Assembly (NCBI GenBank): GCA_030789695.1
Contig: CM061132.1
Location: forward strand, 160,872,817 to 160,936,816
Origin: Scilla litardierei
Lineage: Eukaryota > Streptophyta > Magnoliopsida > Asparagales > Asparagaceae
Direction of reading: 5' to 3'
DNA: 64,000 nucleotides
The notes beneath the pieces were generated by a model. The model had not been told where the DNA came from. It saw only the letters and a program-made list of their open reading frames with translations, and searched no databases. Of the stretch, positions 56,169 to 64,000 are shown piece by piece. The position numbers and the translations under genes are program-made. Within the stretch, counting starts at the first letter, position 1. Each line of letters opens with the position of its first letter.

Positions 56169-57660
56169 TCAGACTATATGGTCAGCTCCACAGAACCAGC
56201 CTCTATCCCAGTCGTCACTGGGATGTGATGTACCACCAGGCGCCCTCAAATACACCATTGGTGTGATTCTGGAATGGTGAGGATCTCGGAATGATAGGAT
56301 GATGTTGCCTTCATAAGTTGCTTTGCAGATCTGCAGTGGATGGCCATCCCACTGTGGGTACCCATTCTGTGATTTCTCAGCATAGGGACTGGACCTGAAA
56401 CCTGCATTTGCATAAACATTGGAGGATGCGACTACATTTTGTAAGTCCAAATATTTCGACCCTTGGAGGAAGCGCCGAAGGCTTAACTCAGGTCTAATGG
56501 CCCTTTTTAGGTGCCAACTATCTCTGGCTAATGAGTTTACTGCAATTGCTATACCGGGACACATGCAGTTAGCCAGGAGTGCATGATTGCACTAAGATAA
56601 GGGACTTTAGGACCAGTTATATCCTCCACCTCTTCCAGCGATCGGAAGGGTTCTTTTTGTTCATCCAGTAAGCGTACCACCGTAGGTGTACTTTGGATGA
56701 CAATGGTCCTTTTATTATCTCCAACGCACTTCTGGGCGTTTGTAACAGGATTCTATGAGCCATGACTTTATATTTGTCTAGGTCTTTTTATTTCATGTTT
56801 AAAAGTCAGGCTTGTACATTTATTTCGGTTTTCTCTTCAGTAGATCCGATGAGATGTTAGTTGTTTACAACTAAGATCTCTAATCCTGTTCTTTGTACAG
56901 ATGCAAAGATAACCTTCAGTAGGAATCATTGACTTGTCAAGTGATTCTCTTGGTTGTACATTTATTTATACATATTGATTTTCTTGAATAGACGTCCCGA
57001 AGTCTATTCAGGCATTTTAAGGAAATGTGGAAATTATCTTTACAAGATATCCACGAAGGTATGCCGTCACAACATCCAATAACAGCATATCCAAAAAATT
57101 TTCCTTCGCCAAATCGTAAGGTATTCGATTTTGATAACTTAGGGAGACTGATGCATCATTTATGAGACATGCTCATTTGAATTTGTTCGATCCCTAGTTT
57201 CAGCGAAATTTTCCTTGGGCTATAGGTTGTACCGTATAGCATACGATTTTGTATTTATTTTTCTTATGTTTGCAATACTTTGTTTTATCCACAGGTTTGA
57301 CACCTTTTAGTGTCTGGACTTCAGGTCCGAACATTTCACGTTTCATAAGTGAGTCCAGCTCATCTTCTATTGCCACGTTCCACGTTTGGCCAATCTCTAC
57401 GTTTGCCTTCTAGCAACGGAGTGTGGAACGATAATTTACAAACATCATCGCCATTGCGATGTATATGGCAATATGATACGTGAATACATTGTCGACAATT
57501 TATGTTCTATCTGTCCAACACCTCCCCAGTATGTACAACATTTACTTAATTTCACTTTTTCCCGGCAATTCCTCTGCAGTGGATTCCGGGAAGGGTGATG
57601 GTGTGGACAGGAGCTCATTGTCCTGTGGTAGTATTGTCTTAAGGTCTCCAGGAGTTTCTT
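56169..57660 (-). pseudogene. element B RT and RNase H relic
   Basis: RNase H connection pieces are readable in 56564-56169: CPGIAIAVNSLARDS corresponds to RPDIAFTVNLLARYS of element A, and YANAGFRSSPYAEKSQNGY to its DAGY/AKSQT region. RT survives as scattered words such as LDVVTAYLRGYL near 57080. There is no YADD box in frame. Spacing from the integrase C-terminus resembles element A, so the region decayed in place rather than being deleted. Confidence 0.7.
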
Positions 57661-57663
57661 GTC

Positions 57664-59111
57664 CTAGGAGCCTGGTGGTCTGCCTCTTTTCTGTTGAGGA
57701 TCAGCCACTTCTGCTGCTGGTGGATTGCATCCATTCTCGGGGATGTCAATCCTAGCTGGAGTTTTTGCAGCAGGGATGTGTGATCTGACAATCTTCTGGT
57801 TGTCAATAAATGATTCCGGTAATTGGTAGACAGTGTTCGGTATGTGGAGGATCTTCGGGATCTCTTCTACACATTGTATTGTTGCCGGATCATAGTTGGT
57901 CAAACTTTTTGTTTCCCACGTTATAATTTTCTTCGCGCTAGATTTTCTAGTATCTGTGCATATTTTTGGGAAACTCGTCTCATCGAAATCACAGTCTTCA
58001 AGATGTGCCTTAAATGCGTCCCCCGTTTGGGGTTTTAGGTATCTTATAAGTGAGGGTGAGTCAGACCCTGCATGGATACCTAGGCGACGTTGAGTACCGT
58101 TTTGGTCCTCTTTGGTGGTGCAATGGGGATTTAAGACTGCGCGACCGAAGATTCTCAGATGAGAAATGTTCGGTGGCATTCCATATGCAAATTGCATTGG
58201 AGACTCTGACCTCCAGAGGGTCTTATTTTCATTTACGATGCAGCATGCAGAGTTTGCATGTCCCCATGCATCCATAGGCAATCGGGATTTAATGGACGTT
58301 CAGTCCATTGGAGTCTACTTTTCAGTGACTCTGCCGACCCATTTTGGGTATGAACATGCGGCACTTGTTTGTTCATTTTCAATTCCCGTTGATTGGCAGT
58401 ACTCTTGAAAAGACTGGGAGGTATATTTCCCAACATTAACCAGACTTATTTACAACATTTTATTGTCTGGGAAATGTGCCCGCAACATTTTTATTTTTGT
58501 GCCAATAGCTTTGGAAAAGCTAAGTTGCGGGTCTGTAGTAGACACACGTACGAATATTCTGAGGATGCATTTATCAGTACAGTGAAGTACTGAAATAGCC
58601 CACTAGGGGTGGTGGATTTTATCCATATCTATCTCCTTGTATTCTTTTTGAGGAAGCGTGGAGATTCTTTTTCAACTTATCGTGTAGATGGCCTTGCAAT
58701 TAGTTTTCCCTTATAGTAAGGGGTGCGAGGGACTTTTTTCCCTTCTGAAGAATCTTCTGGTTCTTCAAGTCATACCCATAGGATAAGATGTGATGCATCA
58801 TCACAAATCCAGGGTGGCCAAGTCCATCATACCGGAGTAAAAACTCGGCTGATGTCGGGCACTTCAGGTGCTCCGCTTAATTTTGCTTCTTTTCTCCGAA
58901 TCTTCGCATGGTGGAGGCCTATAAGGCTCTCAAAACGTTCAAGTGTGGATTTTACTCCTTTTTCTTGAGACGTTGCATACGGTAATTTTTCATTTACATT
59001 TGCTGTTTTCAAGTGGGATCCGTTGAAACGGATGTCCTTGAAACTTAGAAAGTTTCTTTTGGAATTCGGAGGGATTAGTGCATCCATTATTTTTGTGTCG
59101 TTTGGGGGCAA
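57664..59111 (-). pseudogene. element B protease-integrase relic
   Basis: 59111-58827 matches the post-protease region (PPNSKRNFLSFKDIRFNGSH). 58436-58233 and 58281-57664 match the integrase core end and C-terminus (VPHVHTQNGSAESL, MDAWGHANSACCIVN, YGMPPNISHLRIFG, SDSPSLIRYLKP and a final QQKRGRPPGS). Several frameshifts and stops interrupt it. Confidence 0.8.
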
Positions 59112-59381
59112 CTGTGTTGCATTCCATGGATCTTCAATATAGCCCTGACATTGGGCTTTGTATTGAAAGAGATCGTACGTGTTTATTCTCTACTAATTAT
59201 TTATGAGAGCAGTTTCAAAAGATGAAGCATAAAGGCACATGCATATTCAGATAGACATATTCATTTATTGTCTACTAAAATTTTTCAACCAAAACAGATT
59301 GCGTAATATAAAAGCTCTCATAACGTGAGATGTTCTAAACAATTTGCTAAGATAAAAGTAAAAGGCTAGTCAAGCATGTCA

Positions 59382-60330
59382 TTATTTTCGAAGTCGCCAG
59401 CTGAAAAACTTAACTGGAGCATCAGATGTCATCAGGTTTGTTTCAGCTTTATTTTTCTTGTTCTCTTTATACAAATCCTGGAGATGATGCGGAGTTCGGC
59501 ACACTCTGGACCAGTGGCCTTTCATGCCACAATTTTGGCAATGGTCTTCCCATTCCCTCTTGGGTGGGGGTATATCATTTCTATTTTTGTTATTTCTGTG
59601 CCTCGTGAACTCCCGCTTACTTTCATTATTTCGCTGCTGTTGTACATGGCCTTTGGCATTTTTCTGTCGACCCCCCTTCTGTGGTCTTTCTTTTCTTTTA
59701 TTATCTCTCTTCTTTTTGAAGGAAGAGGAATAGTGAGCTTCTGGTGGGGGGCAGTGCCGGGGAGCGTATATTGTGAGTGGAGAGAAGAAGCTCTCTGTTT
59801 TACTCGGCCATGAGTAAACATGACAGCAGCTCGGAATACTTGGTGAACTTGCGTTCACGGTATTGCTGCATGAGTATCACATCTTTTTCATGGAAGGACG
59901 TATGCGTCTTTTCCAGCATGCGATTTTCTGAGACTTTTTCACCACACAACTTCAGGCGTGAGGTGATGCTAAAAAGTGCTGAGTTGTACTCAGTAATGGA
60001 CTTTAAGTCCTGCAGTCTCAGGTTCTCCCACTCGTATCGTGCCCTTGGGAGTATAACATCTTTCTGATGTTTATACCTGTCCTCAAGGACAGTCCATAGC
60101 TCAAGTGGATCTTCGACCGTAAGGTATTCAGCCTTTAAGGTCTTGTCCACATGGCGGCGAATATAGGTGATAGCTTGCGCCTTCTCTATATCGCTAACAT
60201 TTTCTTTTTCAGTCACAGCAGCGATGAGGGACTTTGCCCGCAGGTGAAACTTTACATCTAGCTGCCAGCTTAGATAGTTTCTACCTGATGCTTCCAGTAC
60301 TTCGAAATTAATGCGTGCAATATTAGCCAT
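59382..60330 (-). pseudogene. element B gag, frameshifted
   Basis: 60330-59800 encodes MANIARINFEVLEASGRNYL and onward, 176 residues ending in a stop after KYSELLSCLLMAE. It is an almost complete copia Gag core (YIRRHVDKTLKAEYLTVEDP, LEDRYKHQKDVILPRARYEW). A second frame, 59858-59382, overlaps its end and carries the basic linker and the CCHC zinc knuckle CQNCGMKGHWSRVC. A frameshift near 59800-59850 separates core and knuckle. Element A has a stop at the same place (after SCLLMAK), so the break may be ancestral or even used for expression. Confidence 0.85.
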
Positions 60331-61970
60331 TTATCTAGCAGAGCACAAACATGCATGAATTAATAATTAATCAGGGAAAACATTTTCATGCGGAGGCAAT
60401 ATTTAACGAAAAACTAAATGTGTGGATCGGCCAGTCCCACAAGAAAGAGTCCAAAAGTCCACAGTCCAAATTATACAAATTTGCAGCTTAAAAAATGAAA
60501 ATACAACTTTGGAAACCCCGTGGGTCCCATATGATATCTCCATCTTCAAGCGTGGCCTTCGTCTTCATGGAAGTTGGTCTTCTTTCTTTGACATTTACAT
60601 AAATTCCTCACTACAATTTCTCTCAAAAATAAAAGAAAAGTGCGGGAAATAAACTGTGGGACTAAACGGCCGATCCAAAAACCACATTTAGCAATTCATG
60701 CAGAAATATTGTGCTCATCAACATTTTCATCAGACATTTTCATCACAGGCATCACAGGCATTTAATATTCGCAGAGATGGATAAATAATTTAAACACTTA
60801 ATAATTATTGGACCACTGGGCAACGTCATACACCGTTAGGTTAGGTTACTAACGGCAGAGCGGTCGCATGATCTTCCTAATTATTAAGTTTTAAATACAA
60901 TGCACAACCACGCATATAATATCCAACAGAATATACCAGAGATGCAAAGCATGTAAATATGATTTTTGCAGAAAAATCATTACAATGCAAAGGTTGTAAA
61001 TTGAATGGGTTTAATCAATTAAATTGATTAAGAGCCCAAAATAAACATTTTCTTTGTCAGAGGGAAAAGTTTCCCTCATCATCCCAAAAGCCCCCCCAAG
61101 AATCCCCAAAAAGTCCTCGTCTGCCCGGTATTTGTCTCGTAATTTACCGTGATTTTTCACGAATATTTTGCCCTTAAATCTCCCTTTTAAATTAATTTTT
61201 AGGCTAACAAGTTGCCTTTTGAGGCGAGTTTATAGCCCTTTGCCTCCCCCATTTTTTTCAGATAAACCAGCCTGCGGGCCTGAAGCCCGCAGTCGACCTA
61301 TGGGCTTCAGGCCCATAGGCTTCTTTTTTTTTCCTGTCTTAGGGTTTGGGGGGGAGGGCGCCGCCGCCGCCCCCCTTGCAGGGGGGCGCGGCGGCGATCC
61401 CGCCGCCCCCCGTTGCATGGGGGGCGCGGCGGGCCGCCGCCCCCACTGCAGGGGGGCGCGACGGCGGGGGCCGCCGCCCCTACTGCAGGGGGGCGCGACG
61501 GCGGGGGCCGCCCCCCCTGCAGGGGGGCGGCCGGCGGCGGGCCGCCGCCCCCCTGCAGGGGGGAGCGGCGGGGGCCGCCCCCCCTCCGGGGGGGAGCGGT
61601 CGGGGGGTTCCGTCGAGGTTGGGGGGGTTTCCGGTGACGGCTATCCGCCGGAGGGTTCAAAAATTAGGGGTTTGACCCTAAAAATTGAGTTTTTGGGATG
61701 AAAAATCCGTCGTTTTCAAGGCGACGATGAATCCCCATGACGATCTTGCGAGATGTAGGGGATGTGCAATCATACGTATGATTAAAAATATCGTTTTTAG
61801 TATTTTTACCTCTATATCCGTCCTCCGGATATAGCGACGGTTGCTCGAAGCCCTACGCGGATGACGACCTTCGATGGAGGAAGCCTTGCACCGCGCTCGT
61901 GGATCTCCCGTCTCGCCTTCGCCTTCGCCTTCGCAACGAACGGAAAAAAAAATTGTGAAAAGGAAAAAAT
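60331..61970 (-). other. 1.6-kb leader of element B with GC-rich repeats and hairpin
   Basis: Between primer site and gag. 61340-61600 is nearly pure G/C, built of five to six imperfect copies of tgcaggggggcgcg plus a (g)ccgccgcccc tail, 35-52 bases apart. 61276-61314 contains the hairpin gggcctgaagccc / gggcttcaggccc (13-bp perfect arms), the motif also found in element A. Long P/G/R/A frames on both strands here are composition artefacts. Confidence 0.7.
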
Positions 61971-61992
61971 TTAGAGGCTCGTGCTGATAACG
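61971..61992 (-). promoter_or_regulatory. element B primer binding site, tRNA-Ile half type
   Basis: The minus strand starts CGTTATCAGCACGAG at the first base after the 5' LTR. All 22 bases equal the element A site (7088-7109), although the flanking leader differs. Confidence 0.6.
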
Positions 61993-62137
61993 TGTTATAA
62001 TCAACTACTGGGGGAGGAACCCACAGCCCTTTATTTATAGGCATGGTAGGAGAGTAGATACATCGAATACATAGATATGGGCGTATCTCTAAGATACCCG
62101 CAATCCTAACCGACTCTGGTTATTTCCATTCACAATA
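61993..62137 (-). repeat. element B 5' LTR
   Basis: 145 bp. It differs from the 3' LTR at five positions, including the terminal TATT where the 3' copy has TGTT. Confidence 0.92.
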
Positions 62138-62142
62138 GTACT

Positions 62143-63033
62143 TGCGATTAAATTGGTCAGGACATATTATGTAATTATTTTACCACAAACAAACTCTTCA
62201 TAGTTCTCAAACAAGAAGCGGAAAGGGAAGAAAATATAATAATTAGACGTATGTTTATGTGACGATAAAAGATATACAACCTCCATTTTGCAAGTACATT
62301 AACCAAGCTATCTTAACTCTAATTGTCTTGATTCAGTGAGAATACCAAGGTTAATGATACTAGTCTAATGTTGGGGAGATGACTGAGTGTAGAATTCATA
62401 GTCTAATGTTGTGTAATGTGTTTGCTCAGTTTAGATGATGAGGACTTGATAACTTGGTTGCTATGAAGGATTTGCTTTTGGACTAGTCAGTGGGTGGAGG
62501 ATGGTAACTAAATTTTAATGTGCGATTTGCCGGCCAAGAAGTGGCGATGACCAGTGGATTACGAGAGGTTAAAGCCAAATGGGATTTGTGCCATGCAAGT
62601 TGTGGAACCAATGTATCACATGACGCATTGCATATATATGGGAGGGTCATTCTTTTTTTGTCCTTCAATCATTTAGAAATATAGGTACTTATGTAGATCT
62701 AATGTTCAATTAGCATTTTCTTGTTAATATTCGAAAAAAATTCATACGGGTCTCTTCTTAATGCTGGTCAACACTTGATATGAGACGTCTTATATTTGCA
62801 AACACGTGTGATAGTTACTCGAACAACAAATCCATATTTTTATCTCAGTATTAATTATAAATTTCACAAAATTACCATATACTTTCATATAATTTTCCAA
62901 AATACTATCAGGCTTTTCAAAATTACAGATGGTTGTCAAGTCGTTTTTTCTTTAGAGACGAACATCTTCAATTGGTTGATTGTTACTTTACCATCAACCT
63001 TGATGTTGACAAAATGTGTCTTTTAAATATGTA
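62143..63033. other. no gene seen
   Basis: AT-rich host sequence that continues the target into which element B inserted. The frames are short and without domains. Confidence 0.35.
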
Positions 63034-63723
63034 CTAGTCATAACATGTACCCGCAAGGCATGGTTCAGTTAACATTTTCCCCATTTTCCCCTACGCAATG
63101 TTTGTTCTCCAAAAAATTATTTCCACGGTTATAATTTAAAAATATTTAGTGGCATGGACGTCTTCGACGTGCGCATCTTCGACGTGGAACAACAAATTAG
63201 AGCAAAAAAATTTAGCGGACGCCTTCGACGCATGTCCATTTAAAATCGAAACTTGACATTTCAAATCATCGGCAACAAATTAAAGAAAATCAATGGTATT
63301 TTTGGGAATTAAAATCAATGATATTAAAATCAACGGGGAAATCCATTAATTTCAATGGTAATAAAATCAATAGGGAAATCCATTGTTGTAATCTCAACCC
63401 GTGTCATTTCTTAGGAATACCATTGATTTTCTTTATTTTTAAAAGAGAATTTCTTTGAATCAATGGTATGACCGAAGAAATAAATTTTTTATGGGGGGTA
63501 ATTTTTAAAAGAATTTGTTTTTCTTGGGAATATAATTGAATTTCAAAGTTTCGGTTTAACTCATATTTCTTCCCTAAAATTTAATTTTCCCTTCAAAATT
63601 TTCAAAAAAATTCATCCGAAACGTTGATTTTCCAAGAATAAATCACAACTATCCTTCTATCAATCTGCTTGTCCTAGTCAGCTTGGCCTAGAATTAAAAA
63701 ACAGTTGCCAACTGTAATACGGA
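63034..63723 (-). mobile_element. Helitron-like unit 4, inverted
   Basis: On the minus strand it ends ccttgcgggtacatgttatgaCTAG followed by T. Near its start it shares ttaattctaggccaagctgactaggacaa-type sequence with units 1-3 (written here in part). The 5' end is placed at TCCGTATTACAG after an A (63723). The 3' hairpin is weaker than in the other units. Confidence 0.55.
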
Positions 63724-63798
63724 TTTTTTAAAAAATGTATTTTTTTACATTAAAAAAATCGAAGATGCATGTGCAAAAGCACATGTTTTTGTGTGTGA

Positions 63799-63823
63799 TT
63801 GGGGGGGGGGGGGGGGGGGGGGG
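63799..63823. repeat. long G-run
   Basis: About 25 consecutive G with no interruption, in AT-rich surroundings. The exact length may be affected by sequencing. Confidence 0.85.
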
Positions 63824-64000
63824 TTTGATATGGAGAATAACAAAACGATGAAGGTGAAGGAGATGGATGCGAAGACATGATGAAGAATATGATGGGAGGA
63901 CTAGAGATGAGGAAGACGAAATTGGATTAGTTAGATTTGTGTGGAAGTTTTGAATTAGTATTATTATTGAATTTTTTGGAATCCTAATTTTTTTAAATTA
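63824..64000. other. edge sequence, no gene seen
   Basis: Purine-rich GAT/GAA-type sequence to the window end, with no open frame worth calling. Confidence 0.3.

Larger units (their letters stand above)
55479..62137 (-). mobile_element. Copia element B (recent insertion, defective coding)
   Basis: 6,659 bp with 145-bp LTRs (3' at 55479-55623, 5' at 61993-62137) and target duplication GTACT (55474-55478 and 62138-62142). It shares primer site, leader hairpin, purine tracts and Gag wording with element A. The LTRs differ at only five of 145 positions. Gag is mostly readable but split by a frameshift; protease, integrase, RT and RNase H survive only as broken pieces. Confidence 0.93.

Noticed and set aside
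61168..61701. 177-codon G/P/R-rich frame and its shadows on both strands
   Set aside because: Produced by the GC-rich repeat block in the element B leader; all frames are open only because stop codons are AT-rich.

Overview
The window is nuclear DNA of a seed plant, most likely an angiosperm. It holds two ordinary plant genes in a landscape of plant LTR retrotransposons, Helitron-like elements and foldback elements. One gene is a calponin-homology kinesin-14 with 18 coding exons (21284-27601, minus). The other is an uninterrupted PEX11A-type peroxisome gene (45287-46018, plus). No bacterial operon, CRISPR array or rRNA gene is visible.

Layout. 1-4.8 kb: a decayed Ty3/gypsy protease-RT fragment (minus) and two related LTR-like segments. 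5-6.8 kb: a GTCGAC-rich LTR remnant, a TG/CA microsatellite and a foldback element with a GC-rich MITE in its loop. 6.94-19.09 kb: Copia element A (plus, TSD AAATA), interrupted in gag by a 5.0-kb gypsy-type LTR (TSD GACTG). 21.3-27.6 kb: the kinesin gene, including a U12-type AT-AC intron. 28.8-38.2 kb: a solo Tat-type LTR (TSD GTATC), a second Tat-type LTR followed by two tandem arrays (81 bp and 109 bp), then a gag-only gypsy element with 3.07-kb LTRs that splits the Tat copy. 39.1-40.7 kb: a short foldback MITE and a second GTCGAC-rich LTR remnant. 42.5-44.9 kb: three head-to-tail Helitron-like units ending about 350 bp before the PEX11A start codon; a fourth, inverted, lies at 63.0-63.7 kb. 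47.4-49.4 kb: scattered coding-like stretches I could not identify. 49.95-62.1 kb: an orphan LTR with a tRNA-iMet primer site, Copia element C (minus, TSD ATTTG, one in-frame stop in an otherwise open polyprotein frame) and Copia element B (minus, TSD GTACT).

Elements A and B belong to one family. They share about 150-bp LTRs, about 1.7-kb GC-rich leaders with a conserved hairpin, extra purine tracts near the 3' end, and an unusual primer site. The 22 bases just inside the 5' LTR do not match a tRNA 3' end. They pair instead with the D-arm/anticodon region of tRNA-Ile(IAU), with C opposite inosine 34. This suggests priming by a 5' tRNA half, as described for Drosophila copia with tRNA-iMet. 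It is the most interesting observation here. Exon limits, TSDs and LTR ends were read directly from the sequence; family and lineage names rest on remembered motifs.
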